Both the position numbers and the translations under genes were made by a program. Source: JBMYYR01 sp965243605 (GTDB lineage Bacteria > Bacteroidota > Bacteroidia > Flavobacteriales > CAJXXR01). Taken from it: a DNA stretch of 64,000 bases. Position 1 is the first letter of the stretch; each line of letters begins with the position of its first letter. The notes beneath the pieces were generated by a model, which made no database searches, was not told the DNA's origin, and saw only the letters and a list, made by a program, of their open reading frames with translations. The stretch is taken from positions 1 through 64,000 of the forward strand of contig CBDEVQ010000092.1 of the NCBI GenBank assembly GCA_965243605.1, written 5' to 3'. Below are positions 36,900-46,493 of this stretch, piece by piece.

Positions 36900-37760
36900 A
36901 TGCAAACGATGGTTAATTATAACGGAGCTATTATTAAACAAACAGATTTTTCTGTTGGCTCAGAAAATAGAGCATTTCGTTATGGAGATGGTTTATTTGA
37001 AACAATGCGTTATAGCAATGGACTCATTTATTTTTACGAAGATCATTATTTTCGATTAATGGGTTCCATGTGTATGATGCGTGTAGATATTCCTTCAGAA
37101 TTAAACATGGAAATGCTTTATGAGCAAATATTAAATACCATTGAATCTAACGGATTAAGACAAAAATCTTGTCGTATTCGATTGCATTTTTTTAGATCTG
37201 GAACTGGTTTATATACACCAGATGAACTTGGTGTAGAATATTTAATTGAAGTAGAACCATTAGAAGATAAGGGTTACGTACTTAAGGAAGCAGGAATATC
37301 ATCGGACATTTATTTCGATCATGTAAAAGCTAAAGCCGTTTTATCATCTATTAAAAGTAACAATGCATTAGTCTATATCTTAGCTTCAGTATTTGCGAAA
37401 GAGAATGATGTAGATCAAGTTTTTCTTCTAAATTCGGATCAAGAAATTATAGAAACACAACATTCTAACCTCATTGTAATTAAAGGTAAAAAGGCCATTG
37501 TACCCACTCCGGATCAAGGCGCTTTAGATGGTGTTGTTAGAAAACAAATGCTTAAACTATTAGAAGAGGATGGTTACGAAATTATTGACGATAAGTTAAG
37601 AGCTTACGAAATTAATATCGCCGATCAAGTTTTTGTAACAAATTCTATTTCAGGAATTCAATATGTTAACCAATTCAGAAAGAAGATCTTTACTGGAGAA
37701 GGGGTTCAATATTGGCAAGAAAAGTTAGAGAAATTGGCATTAGAAACTAAGTTTGCTTAA
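36900..37760 (+). CDS. Class IV PLP-dependent aminotransferase
   Basis: A 286-residue fold-type IV PLP enzyme. FETMRY and the PLP-binding lysine in SSIKSNN (Lys152), followed by ETQHSNL and a glycine-rich TPDQGALDG loop, are conserved. It could be a branched-chain or D-amino-acid transaminase or an aminodeoxychorismate lyase; the residues seen do not decide which. It starts two bases after tpiA and ends the run with a terminator. Confidence 0.9.
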   Translation: MQTMVNYNGAIIKQTDFSVGSENRAFRYGDGLFETMRYSNGLIYFYEDHYFRLMGSMCMMRVDIPSELNMEMLYEQILNTIESNGLRQKSCRIRLHFFRSGTGLYTPDELGVEYLIEVEPLEDKGYVLKEAGISSDIYFDHVKAKAVLSSIKSNNALVYILASVFAKENDVDQVFLLNSDQEIIETQHSNLIVIKGKKAIVPTPDQGALDGVVRKQMLKLLEEDGYEIIDDKLRAYEINIADQVFVTNSISGIQYVNQFRKKIFTGEGVQYWQEKLEKLALETKFA

Positions 37761-37781
37761 ATCCCAATGGATTAAACATAT

Positions 37782-37817
37782 AAAAGGCTTCAACACATAC
37801 GTATTGAAGCCTTTTTT
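37782..37817 (+). terminator. Rho-independent terminator of the 31-38 kb gene run
   Basis: AAAAGGCTTCAA (37782-37793) pairs with TTGAAGCCTTTT (37804-37815), followed by T. Confidence 0.9.
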
Positions 37818-38017
37818 GTTGAAATAAAGAATACATCCTGTTTGCACAATGAACTCTAACGAGTACTCAAACCAATACTTTCGGCTGTATCATCCATTTG
37901 TATAGCGAGCTACTAACTCTTTCCAATTCTGATGATGTTTTTATAAATGTTGTAGTTAACCATAATGCCTTTCAATCATTTTAAGCATCTGGCTCAAAAA
38001 CATTCTTGAATCTAAAT

Positions 38018-38863
38018 TTATTCAATATTGTCAGTAATAGAACCTATTTCGGTAAGGTTAATGTTAATTTGGGTTCCGTCAATTGACTTAAATTCTGTTT
38101 TTACAAAACCATATTTAGAATTAAAATATAATTTAGTTCGAGTTTCTCCTAAATCATTATTAGAAGTTGCCTCAATATAATAACAATCTAATAATCCAAA
38201 AGGCGTATCAACCTTCTGTATAGATTTTACTGAATATGTCATTTGGGTTGTCATATTACCCTCCCACAATACAAAACGCTTATCTGCATAATGCGAACCC
38301 GAAGTTAAACTCCATGTGTATTTAGAGTTTAAATCTAAAGGATATTGAACAAAGGGAAAACCTGAAAGTTGTAGTAAAGAAAAAATACCAGCTCTTGGTG
38401 GGTGCATCCATATGTTCTTCGTATTCTCAATTAAACCAGTCATTGTATTATAGCCATCAGGGTATACATATCTTACACTTGTTTGCTGATAATTAGGTAC
38501 AAATTTTCCCATAGGATTCCCTGGTAATATTTCAGCTTCAAAATACAATTCTTGAGCACTTGTATCATCTTGCTCTACAAATACCCAATCTTTTTTAAAG
38601 GAGTTTACATATTTTTCTTCATTGTCTTTAACTATAGAATATGTATATTTAAGTTTTAACTTTTCGGTATAAATTACATTATCTACATTGTATCTACTTT
38701 CGTCTTTATTTAATGAGTCAAATTTTTCCACCAAAATACCTTTTGAAATTTCTTCAAATTCTTGAGGTGGTTTAACGTCTTCTTTTGTTTGATTTTCACA
38801 AGACGAAATAAGGTATAATGACAATACTGTGAAGATGTAATTTTTAATATTTTTTGTTTTCAT
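38018..38863 (-). CDS. Lipoprotein, paralogue A of a divergent pair
   Basis: A 281-residue lipoprotein (lipobox ISSC). The central block KNIWMHPPRAGIFSLLQL, then SGSHYADKRFVLWEGN and a C-terminal LYFNSKYGFVKTEF, is shared with the plus-strand neighbour at 39088. It has no known domain. The two genes are read away from each other and share one control region of 224 bases. Confidence 0.8.
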   Translation of the reverse strand: MKTKNIKNYIFTVLSLYLISSCENQTKEDVKPPQEFEEISKGILVEKFDSLNKDESRYNVDNVIYTEKLKLKYTYSIVKDNEEKYVNSFKKDWVFVEQDDTSAQELYFEAEILPGNPMGKFVPNYQQTSVRYVYPDGYNTMTGLIENTKNIWMHPPRAGIFSLLQLSGFPFVQYPLDLNSKYTWSLTSGSHYADKRFVLWEGNMTTQMTYSVKSIQKVDTPFGLLDCYYIEATSNNDLGETRTKLYFNSKYGFVKTEFKSIDGTQININLTEIGSITDNIE

Positions 38864-39087
38864 TTTGTGAAATATGAATTGATTTTAAATTTATAATGTA
38901 ATCTATTACGGTTTAAATATGATTTAATAAGTATGAATCAATATTAATTTTATACTTATCGATGACTAAGCCAAATTACTATTATAATTTTTTATAATGT
39001 AATATGTTTTGAGACTTTTTTTATATTTAAATTACTTTAACCCTAATATAAATACAAAGAAGCTTTGTCTTATTATCATAAATTAAT

Positions 39088-39978
39088 ATGAAACAGAATG
39101 TAAATTCAACCCTTATGAGTTATATTTTCCCTAAATCACTTTTAGTATTGATCGTTTTGTTTTCTTGTGAAAGGCAAAACGAAGTTATTAATGGAGGGCA
39201 GAAGCCAATATTAGACTATGATTTACTTTATAAAAATAATAGTATTTGGGTAGAGAGATTGGATACAAGTAAAGTCGATCAAAATAAATACAATTCAGAT
39301 AATTTTGTTTATAAACCAAAAAAAGGATTTAAATATTCGTATTCATTAATGAAAAATAGAAAAGAGTTTTGTACATCTGATTTTTCTGAAAATTGGAGGT
39401 TCCTTGAGTGTATAGATTCGATAGATATACAAAAGGAGTTTGTATTAGAGGTGATAGACGGTAATCCAATGACTACTTATATGCCTTATTATAATCAAAC
39501 TAATATATTTTACAAATACACAGATGGTTCTAATTCCATAACTGGAGTCGTTGAAAATTCAAAAAATTTGTGGATGCATCCTCCAAGAGCAGGGGTATTT
39601 AGATTGTTAGAAATATTACCTTTTCCATATGTTAAGTTTCCGATTAAAGTAGGAGATAAATATGCTTGGAAATTAACAATTGGTGACCATTATGCAGATT
39701 CTAGTTTAGTATATTGGACAGGTTCAATCGAAAATAAAATGAGTTACCAAGTTAAATCTATAGATTATTTAAAGACAGAGTTTGGAGCATTAAAATGTGC
39801 TAAAGTAAACGCTAAAGCTGAAAGTAGAATTGGTATTTCAATGGCTGATTTTTGGTATAACCAAGAATATGGTTTTGTGAAAATGAGATTTGAAGCATTA
39901 GATTCTTCTATTTTGATATTAGAATTAAATGAGGTATATGAGGTGAAAGATCCAAATCTTAAAATGACTCAATTATAG
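39088..39978 (+). CDS. Lipoprotein, paralogue B of a divergent pair
   Basis: A 296-residue lipoprotein (lipobox LFSC) homologous to the minus-strand neighbour: KNLWMHPPRAGVFRLLEI and HYADSSLVYWTGSIENKM are the shared blocks and the order of segments is the same. The pair arose by an inverted duplication followed by strong divergence. Function unknown. A second ATG nine codons downstream is an alternative start. Confidence 0.8.
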   Translation: MKQNVNSTLMSYIFPKSLLVLIVLFSCERQNEVINGGQKPILDYDLLYKNNSIWVERLDTSKVDQNKYNSDNFVYKPKKGFKYSYSLMKNRKEFCTSDFSENWRFLECIDSIDIQKEFVLEVIDGNPMTTYMPYYNQTNIFYKYTDGSNSITGVVENSKNLWMHPPRAGVFRLLEILPFPYVKFPIKVGDKYAWKLTIGDHYADSSLVYWTGSIENKMSYQVKSIDYLKTEFGALKCAKVNAKAESRIGISMADFWYNQEYGFVKMRFEALDSSILILELNEVYEVKDPNLKMTQL

Positions 39979-40130
39979 AGTCTTAATAAACAAAACATTG
40001 CACAAACTCAGTATAAATAGTTGTAGACTAAATAGCATATAAAAGGTTGTAATAATTAATAGACATTTGAAAATATATAAGCCTCTATATTGAATAGAGG
40101 GAATGGATAACTAATCTAAATAACTTTAAT

Positions 40131-41489
40131 ATGCTTAAGATTAAATTAACCCTAATTGTTATATTTTGTATTGTAGGCATCAGTCAATTATCTGCTCAAA
40201 AAGGTGTATCCTCATCATCGGTTAGTATGAATAGAAATAATCAAATTCTATTACCAGATCAGGTGCAAATAGAAGAGTATGTTAACTATCATGATCACAA
40301 CATACCAAGACCAACATATAACAACCATGTACGCCTAAGTATGGACTATAGAATGAGTCCAGATGAAACCATTATTTTACAAGTTGGGTTAGCAACTAAA
40401 GAATTATTAGATCTTTCAGATCTACCTCCAGTAAATGTTAGTTTGGTAATAGACAGAAGTGGTTCTATGCAGAGTCAGGGTAAAATAAATCATGTTAAAG
40501 ACGCTCTAAAAGCGTTTATAAAAGGGTTACGTCCTAAAGATTATGTATCTATCATTGCATACGATAGCAGAGCGAGTATTATTTTAAAATCTACAAAAGT
40601 TGAGAAAATAGAAGCTTTAGAGTCTATTATATCTGGTATTAGAGCCAATGGGTCTACCAATTTAAATGATGGATTAACATTAGGATATAAAGAAGTATGG
40701 GCAAATTATAACCCTAAATACACCAATAAGGTAATCCTATTTACCGATGGTATTGCGAATGTTGGTGTAACGGATATTGAAGATATTGTTGAAAATTCTT
40801 TCGTATTCAATAAAAAAGGGATTGACGTATCGACCATTGGATTAGGAAATAATCTGAATTATCAATTGCTTCAGCAATTGGCAAAAAAGGGTAGAGGTTC
40901 TAATCATTTTGTTGGAGAACATAGAGAAGACATCATAAAAGTATTTGATGACGAATTACAGGCTTTGCTTTCTTCTATTGGTAAAGAGGCGTCCGTAGAA
41001 ATTGAATACCCAGAAGAATTTACAATTAAAAAGATTTACGGTCATACATCGAGCATAAAAGCTCAGTCTATTGTAATTCCTTTGGAACAATTAAATAATG
41101 GTCAAACTCAAGTTATATTAGTCGAATTTAATGCCCATACCTATGCAAAAAAACGTCCTTTAAAAGCCACATTGCGTTATAAGGCATCTTGTAATGAAGT
41201 TCATTTTTTAGAAGAGGAGATCGGTGTAAAACTTCATGAAAATAAGCGTTTTAATAATGGAGAAGTCATGAAGAACTATTATATCGCCAAAATGGCATCC
41301 TCATTAAAACAAATGGCTAAAGAGAGTCAAGCAAATAATTATGAGGAGGCTTATAATGTGGTTAATAATTGCCTTAATGAAATTAATGAAGTTTTTAATA
41401 ATGTGCAAGATAAAGACATTAAGCGTATACGAAGCATTCTAGTGAAACGAAAAGAAATGATTGGAAATTACAAGCCTAGACACTATTAG
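40131..41489 (+). CDS. Secreted VWA-domain protein
   Basis: A 452-residue protein with a signal peptide ending near LSAQ and a von Willebrand factor A domain. The MIDAS metal site is complete: DRSGSM (108-113), a Thr in NGSTNLNDGL and an Asp in LFTDGIANVG. The upstream segment (LLPDQVQIEEYVNYHD) and downstream beta domain match the YfbK-type exported VWA family. It probably binds a protein partner at the envelope through the metal. A terminator follows. Confidence 0.9.
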   Translation: MLKIKLTLIVIFCIVGISQLSAQKGVSSSSVSMNRNNQILLPDQVQIEEYVNYHDHNIPRPTYNNHVRLSMDYRMSPDETIILQVGLATKELLDLSDLPPVNVSLVIDRSGSMQSQGKINHVKDALKAFIKGLRPKDYVSIIAYDSRASIILKSTKVEKIEALESIISGIRANGSTNLNDGLTLGYKEVWANYNPKYTNKVILFTDGIANVGVTDIEDIVENSFVFNKKGIDVSTIGLGNNLNYQLLQQLAKKGRGSNHFVGEHREDIIKVFDDELQALLSSIGKEASVEIEYPEEFTIKKIYGHTSSIKAQSIVIPLEQLNNGQTQVILVEFNAHTYAKKRPLKATLRYKASCNEVHFLEEEIGVKLHENKRFNNGEVMKNYYIAKMASSLKQMAKESQANNYEEAYNVVNNCLNEINEVFNNVQDKDIKRIRSILVKRKEMIGNYKPRHY

Positions 41490-41518
41490 GGTTGTGTATA
41501 ATTTATTTAATGGATAAT

Positions 41519-41556
41519 AAAAAAGGTTTGTACAACATTCGTACAAACCTTTTTTT
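41519..41556. terminator. Convergent bidirectional terminator
   Basis: AAAAAGGTTTGTAC (41519-41532) pairs with GTACAAACCTTTTT (41541-41554), with A and T runs on either side, between the VWA gene and the convergent lipoprotein gene. Confidence 0.9.
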
Positions 41557-41576
41557 CGTTCTATTTTAAATACTGA

Positions 41577-42029
41577 TTATGGGATATAAACCAATTGTAA
41601 TTTATTGCATTGATCTGCAGGGATTACAACCTCGTCATTCCATATTTCATTATCATCTTCATCAAGGACTTTATAATCTACCCATTTACCTCCAGAAAGC
41701 GGAACTTCTCTAGAATATGTAAAAGATGTTTCACAAGCTGGTTCATTTTCAGAAAAAACCGTTACATCTTGAACGCCTTCAAGTTTTCCATCGATATAGA
41801 AATTTAATTGTTGTACCGATAAATCATTGTATAGGATACCAAAAGTAATGTCATCTATCCAAAACATTAAGCTTCCGTTAGCTTTACAGCTACCATCTTC
41901 TTTTTCCGCATCTGAATCGTAATTTATAGCGTTAGGGTTTGTGCAACCCTCTTTGTCTTTACAGCTAACAGTAGATAAAAGAGAAAAAACAAAAACAAAA
42001 GATAAAATTCGAAAAACAGAAACATTCAT
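41577..42029 (-). CDS. Lipoprotein with calcium-binding-like motif
   Basis: A 150-residue lipoprotein (lipobox TVSC). After a short charged spacer it has GCTNPNAINYDSDAEKEDGSC, a repeat frequently seen in large Bacteroidota surface proteins, where the Asp/Asn residues are thought to bind calcium. The remainder is one beta-sandwich-like domain with two further cysteines. Role unknown. Confidence 0.78.
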   Translation of the reverse strand: MNVSVFRILSFVFVFSLLSTVSCKDKEGCTNPNAINYDSDAEKEDGSCKANGSLMFWIDDITFGILYNDLSVQQLNFYIDGKLEGVQDVTVFSENEPACETSFTYSREVPLSGGKWVDYKVLDEDDNEIWNDEVVIPADQCNKLQLVYIP

Positions 42030-42104
42030 AAAAAATTGTTTTAGTTAATTAAAATTAATTAGGTTTTGATTGAATATTTAAAATTAGTTTGAAATTGAAT
42101 TAAA

Positions 42105-42323
42105 TTAAAAAAGAAATGTCGACATTTTTTGCATCGCTTTCTTTCGTTGTCTGTTAAAACTAAAAGAAGGTTTAATAACTTCTTCATTTTTGTCAACAAA
42201 GCTAGGACATGAATTCTCAAAATCTCCGACTTGGTTGGTTAAAGAACAGACAAGACCTACTTGTAAATTAATTGTACGTTTCGCACAACCTTTACAATAG
42301 TTGAGTTTATTCTCTCTAGTCAT
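42105..42323 (-). CDS. Small cysteine-rich protein
   Basis: A 72-residue protein with YCKGCAKRTINLQVGLVCSLT and ENSCPSF: four cysteines in a C-x2-C ... C ... C pattern that could bind zinc or iron-sulphur. This pattern occurs in short conserved Bacteroidota proteins. The tail is strongly basic (RQRKKAMQK), so nucleic acid or membrane contact is possible. Confidence 0.7.
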   Translation of the reverse strand: MTRENKLNYCKGCAKRTINLQVGLVCSLTNQVGDFENSCPSFVDKNEEVIKPSFSFNRQRKKAMQKMSTFLF

Positions 42324-42539
42324 TTTATTTGATTTAAAAAATTATTGCATTAAAGCCGTTATCATATTACATAACAACCTTGTTAAGCAGCAAATGTATG
42401 TAAAATATGTTTAAGAATGTAGGGGAAAATCACTGAAATTGCTTTTTTCGACTAATGTTAATAAATTACAACTCAGTTGAGGTTTTTATAGGTTAATAAT
42501 GAGATATGTATAGATTATAATAGATAACAGAGTCATGTT

Positions 42540-43250
42540 TTATTTTTCTATGACTTGGTGTTGCATTAAAGACAAAAGATGAATAAATACGGCAGATGGC
42601 ATTAGAAAACCAGCGACCAATATATAGGGATATTCTGTGTATTTTGGAGTTAGTAGACTAGTGCTTTGGTTGTAAACACTTGGAAAGTAAGTACCTGTTA
42701 AAAATAGGAAAATAATGAAGCCTATTATGACTAATCCAGTTAAATTCCAATATCTAACAAATGTGAAATTTAACGATTTATTAACGAATACAAGATACCA
42801 AACAATAAGTGCTGAAATACCGAAAATAATGTCATAATTATAACCTTCAAATGTAACCAAGGCTGGTAAAATTCCAGCACCAACACTAAAATATAAGATG
42901 GTTTCTATACCAATTCTAAAGCTTTGATAGAATACCAACCACGATTTTGGAAGACTCTGAATCCATTTTTTGTGGCGTTGTTTGTATATGAAAACACCCG
43001 AAAATGTAAACAAAGGGATAATAACAAGTAACGGAAGCTTTGGTGGAAGACTAAAATCTGCTAGAATACCAGAATTGGAAACAAAATATAGGTAACAATG
43101 CCATAAACCCATTGCACTTAGTAGTACAATCTTATGTTTAGTGCGTTCTAATCCATTGGTAGTAGAATGATTAATGGCATAAAATCCAATTCGGATTAAT
43201 ATGATGGCCATAAGACCGGATAAAGCTAAATAGGCAAATTCTAAAGTCAT
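42540..43250 (-). CDS. Polytopic membrane protein
   Basis: A 236-residue protein with about seven hydrophobic segments and no recognised catalytic motif. It ends five bases before the start of, and is read after, the MarR gene, so it is probably the MarR target and controlled by the palindrome at 43690. Confidence 0.75.
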   Translation of the reverse strand: MTLEFAYLALSGLMAIILIRIGFYAINHSTTNGLERTKHKIVLLSAMGLWHCYLYFVSNSGILADFSLPPKLPLLVIIPLFTFSGVFIYKQRHKKWIQSLPKSWLVFYQSFRIGIETILYFSVGAGILPALVTFEGYNYDIIFGISALIVWYLVFVNKSLNFTFVRYWNLTGLVIIGFIIFLFLTGTYFPSVYNQSTSLLTPKYTEYPYILVAGFLMPSAVFIHLLSLMQHQVIEK

Positions 43251-43254
43251 AATA

Positions 43255-43671
43255 TTAGGTAATTAATTTGTTATGCAATGCTTTTAATGCTTGTTCACCT
43301 TCTGCTCCAATTTGTTTACGAATATCCTGCATAGCCTTTTCCCACTCTGGAATAATTGTATTAACAAAGGTTTTACCTTCTGTTGTTAATTCCAACATTG
43401 GAAACGAATTGCGAGAAATATAGTGTTTGTCAAAAAGGCGTTTTAGGTTTCTATTAAGTGTCGATTTTTCAAGAACAGTAATTTCGCTAAGCGTTTTTTG
43501 ATTTATGTTTTGTTTTTTACTTAAAACAAATAGAATGGTGAGTTGACTATCTGTAATGTCAAAAGGTTTAAGGTATTTTCTAAAGGTGTTTGCTATATGT
43601 CTGTTTATCCTATTCATTTGTCCTGAAAAACAAGATCTAGGATTAAAGTTATCTATGTTGTTGAATTCCAT
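43255..43671 (-). CDS. MarR-family transcriptional regulator
   Basis: A 138-residue winged-helix regulator. The recognition helix region SEITVLEKSTLNRNLKRLFDKHYISR and the wing (PMLELTTEGKTF) are typical of MarR. A perfect 22-bp palindrome lies 19 bases upstream of the start, fitting autorepression. It is followed by a membrane-protein gene in the same direction. The effector is unknown. Confidence 0.93.
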   Translation of the reverse strand: MEFNNIDNFNPRSCFSGQMNRINRHIANTFRKYLKPFDITDSQLTILFVLSKKQNINQKTLSEITVLEKSTLNRNLKRLFDKHYISRNSFPMLELTTEGKTFVNTIIPEWEKAMQDIRKQIGAEGEQALKALHNKLIT

Positions 43672-43986
43672 GTTGTAAAGGTATATGAAATAAGTTGTAT
43701 ATACAACTTATGAGAATGCTATTAAGTAAAATGGATATAATAAATAATATCAATTAACATTTGTGTTTATTGTACGCAAAATGTATATTTACATCAAATA
43801 CATAAAGTTAGTCCATTTATAGAGGTTATTAATAAAACACATTAAAATAAAGAAGAGTACCTTTTGTTTAATGTACCCTAGCACTTAGTAAGTGTGAATT
43901 GGAAATAGCAATCTAATAAACCTTAAAATGGAGTAAAGATAACCGAGGAAGTTCCTTAAGAAAATATTATATTTAAACATTGAGAT
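43672..43986. other. Divergent control region MarR / prolyl-hydroxylase
   Basis: The 315-base gap holds the MarR palindrome near its left end. The rest, upstream of the hydroxylase gene, is AT-rich; no gene or RNA is recognised. Confidence 0.6.
43690..43711. promoter_or_regulatory. MarR operator, perfect 22-bp palindrome
   Basis: ATAAGTTGTAT (43690-43700) is followed directly by its reverse complement ATACAACTTAT (43701-43711). The core TTGTATATACAA is a classic MarR-type site. It lies 19 bases before the MarR start on the minus strand. Confidence 0.85.
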
Positions 43987-44535
43987 ATGAAAAAGAATGA
44001 ATTACATCCTGAAATTTTCACATTAGAGTCTTTTTTATCCAAACAAGAATGTGACCAATGGATCAAGAAAATGTCAGATTTTCATTTTGAAGAATCTTTA
44101 ATACAATCTGGAGGAAAACAGGTGATGAACAAAGCTGTACGTAATAACGAACGATATTTATTTTTCGACCAAGATTTGGCAGACGTGTTATGGAATAGAT
44201 TACAGCCCTATTTTCCAAAAGAAATAGATCAAGCACATCCTATAGGCTTAAATGAAATGTTCCGCATATACAAGTATGTAAAGGGGCAACGATTTAAAAT
44301 GCACAAGGATGGAAGTTATAAAAGAAATGATAAAGAATTTAGTTTATATTCTTTAATCATATTTCTAAATACTAACTTTGAAGGAGGAGAGACTGCGTTT
44401 AGGAAATTATTTTCGGTTAGTCCTGAACAAGGAAAAGCGCTATTATTTCAGCATAGGTTACGCCATGAAGGACAAGAAGTATCCGAAGGGGTAAAATATG
44501 TATTAAGAACCGATGTTATGTTTAAACTTAGATAG
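43987..44535 (+). CDS. 2-oxoglutarate/Fe(II) prolyl-4-hydroxylase-like enzyme
   Basis: A 182-residue dioxygenase. The iron triad is His106-x-Asp108 (MHKDG) and His160 (LRHEGQEV), with the 2-oxoglutarate-binding basic residue shortly after (VLRTDVMF). GGETAF is also conserved. It would hydroxylate a side chain, probably a protein prolyl, in the cytoplasm. It begins an operon with two genes spaced three bases apart. Confidence 0.9.
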   Translation: MKKNELHPEIFTLESFLSKQECDQWIKKMSDFHFEESLIQSGGKQVMNKAVRNNERYLFFDQDLADVLWNRLQPYFPKEIDQAHPIGLNEMFRIYKYVKGQRFKMHKDGSYKRNDKEFSLYSLIIFLNTNFEGGETAFRKLFSVSPEQGKALLFQHRLRHEGQEVSEGVKYVLRTDVMFKLR

Positions 44536-44538
44536 TAT

Positions 44539-45270
44539 ATGAAAACATTTGTTATTGGAGATGTTCATGGCGGATTAAAAGCCTTAGAGCAAGTTATAGA
44601 AAAAGCACATATTGGAACCGAAGATACGGTGGTATTTGTTGGTGATTTAGTGGATGGATGGAGTCAATCTGCACAAGTAATTGAGCATTTAATTCAATTT
44701 GCTGAGCAACACACTTGTATTTTTATTAAAGGAAACCATGATGAGTGGTGTGAAAATTGGCTAGATAATAGAGCCGCTCCAGACCAATGGGTAAACCATG
44801 GAGGTCAGGAAACCATTGACAGTTATGAATCTGTATCTGAAGAAGACAAAGTGAAACATAAAGCGTTTTTTAATGCGATGGTAGATTACCACGTCGATTC
44901 AGAAAACCGCTTATTTATTCATGCAGGATTTACATCGATGCACGGACCAGATAAAGAAATACATAAATCTAACTATATGTGGGACCGAACGCTTTGGGAA
45001 ATGGCTTTGGCATTAGATCCTTCACTAAAAGATTATTCAGCCTATTACCCTCAACGATTAAAGTTGTTTAAAGAAATTTATATAGGACACACACCAACCA
45101 CTCATTACAATAGTATCGATTTTCCGATTAATAGAGCAAATGTGTGGAATGTGGATACTGGAGCAGGGTTTAAAGGAAAGATTTCCTGTTTAAACTGTTC
45201 GTCAAAAGCCTATGTACAAAGTGATCCTGTACATGAAATGTATCCCGAAGAAGTTGGACGTAACAAGTAA
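44539..45270 (+). CDS. Metallophosphatase of the calcineurin type
   Basis: A 243-residue metallophosphoesterase. Asp8-x-His10 (GDVHG), VGDLVDGW, GNHDEW and the histidines at the later GHTPTTHY block form the di-metal site. It resembles bacterial protein/diadenosine phosphatases of the PrpA/ApaH type, substrate unknown. Spaced three bases from both neighbours. Confidence 0.92.
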   Translation: MKTFVIGDVHGGLKALEQVIEKAHIGTEDTVVFVGDLVDGWSQSAQVIEHLIQFAEQHTCIFIKGNHDEWCENWLDNRAAPDQWVNHGGQETIDSYESVSEEDKVKHKAFFNAMVDYHVDSENRLFIHAGFTSMHGPDKEIHKSNYMWDRTLWEMALALDPSLKDYSAYYPQRLKLFKEIYIGHTPTTHYNSIDFPINRANVWNVDTGAGFKGKISCLNCSSKAYVQSDPVHEMYPEEVGRNK

Positions 45271-45273
45271 ATC

Positions 45274-45714
45274 ATGAATTGGAATAACGTTATATATTAT
45301 GCAAACAACGGGAGTCCAAAACCCATAAAACGGGTTGTTAAAACGGATGAAGAATGGAAGAATTTTCTGACTCCCGAACAATTTAGAATAACCAGACAAA
45401 AAGGAACAGAAGCACCGGGTTCAGGAGAGTTTTGTACCTCTTATGACGAAGGATTATACGGTTGTGTGTGTTGTAATACACCATTGTTTGATTCTACAAT
45501 TAAATACAGCTCGGGTTCGGGTTGGCCGAGCTTTACTCAACCCATAACCGAAAATGCGATTAAATATATTAAGGATACAAGCTTTGGAATGGTAAGAGTA
45601 GAAACGGTTTGTAATACCTGTGATGCCCATTTAGGACACGTTTTTCCTGATGGACCAGAGCCTACGGGTTTACGATTTTGTATCAACTCACAATCTTTAT
45701 CTTTAATTCAATAA
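45274..45714 (+). CDS. msrB: Peptide methionine-R-sulfoxide reductase
   Basis: A 146-residue enzyme that reduces methionine-R-sulfoxide in damaged proteins. CVCC and CNTC provide the structural zinc cysteines; the catalytic cysteine is in RFCINSQSL near the C-terminus, and GSGWPSF binds substrate. Being last in an operon with a hydroxylase and phosphatase suggests an oxidative-stress or oxygen-related response. Confidence 0.95.
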   Translation: MNWNNVIYYANNGSPKPIKRVVKTDEEWKNFLTPEQFRITRQKGTEAPGSGEFCTSYDEGLYGCVCCNTPLFDSTIKYSSGSGWPSFTQPITENAIKYIKDTSFGMVRVETVCNTCDAHLGHVFPDGPEPTGLRFCINSQSLSLIQ

Positions 45715-45722
45715 ATCTATAG

Positions 45723-45765
45723 CTTGGAATTGGCCTTATATCTTATAGCCAAATCCAAGTTTTAA
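45723..45765. terminator. Convergent terminator hairpin
   Basis: CTTGGAATTGGC (45723-45734) pairs, with one mismatch, to GCCAAATCCAAG (45748-45759), followed by TTTT. It overlaps the last codons of the convergent outer-membrane protein gene. Confidence 0.65.
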
Positions 45766-46320
45766 TAATCCAATATTGGTGTTGTAAGAAGTCTCTGGAA
45801 TATCCGAAAGATTTAATTTAATAAATTCATACTGAACATGGATGTATAACTGCTCTGTTATACGGCATGTAGTTCCTAAATTAAAATGAAAACCATTTTG
45901 ATTTGATGAGACTTCAGATTCCAAAAATCCGTTATTAAATTTCTTATCCAGTTTAGACTTATAAAGCATTGTTGTAAATCCAACACCGATATATGGTTTA
46001 AATGGATTTATTTTTTCATGATTATAAGCTACAAATATCCCAGGTTGAATTGTAAATGCATTTACTCGGTATGGACTATCTTCAGAGCTTGAGCTTTTTA
46101 GTAATCCACCATGTATAGATGCACCAAATGCAAAGGCTTCCTTCTGCACTAAATTATATTTAACTCCTAAATCTACTATACCAGTGTAATTTTCTCCAAT
46201 AAAGTTATTATCTATAGGTAATGGATACTTTAATTCAATACTAAGTTCCTTTTTTTCTTGGGCAAATACGGAATGGGTTACAATTAAGGCTAATAACGTA
46301 ACGAGAAATTTAATTTTCAT
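45736..46320 (-). CDS. Outer-membrane beta-barrel protein
   Basis: A 194-residue protein with a signal peptide (ending near SVFAQ) and eight alternating strand segments ending in a hydrophobic C-terminal strand with aromatic residues (LLKLGFGYKI), as in OmpX/OmpA-like small barrels. Its ligand or role is unknown. Confidence 0.82.
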   Translation of the reverse strand: MKIKFLVTLLALIVTHSVFAQEKKELSIELKYPLPIDNNFIGENYTGIVDLGVKYNLVQKEAFAFGASIHGGLLKSSSSEDSPYRVNAFTIQPGIFVAYNHEKINPFKPYIGVGFTTMLYKSKLDKKFNNGFLESEVSSNQNGFHFNLGTTCRITEQLYIHVQYEFIKLNLSDIPETSYNTNIGLLKLGFGYKI

Positions 46321-46448
46321 TGAAAGTGATTTTAAAATAGGCTGTAAATATAAAAAAACACAAAAGAATTTGGAAATTATGCATTAAACTAATTCTAATT
46401 AAACGAATAAAAGTAAAGCAATGAATCAATTTATTTTATCGGCTTTAT

Positions 46449-46457
46449 TATATTTGC
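46449..46457 (+). promoter_or_regulatory. Candidate -7 element for the M4 protease gene
   Basis: TATATTTGC fits TAnnTTTGC and lies 36 bases before the protease ATG. Confidence 0.5.
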
Positions 46458-46493
46458 CGATTAGTTTATAGTTCGTTGTAATACCCAAATAAT

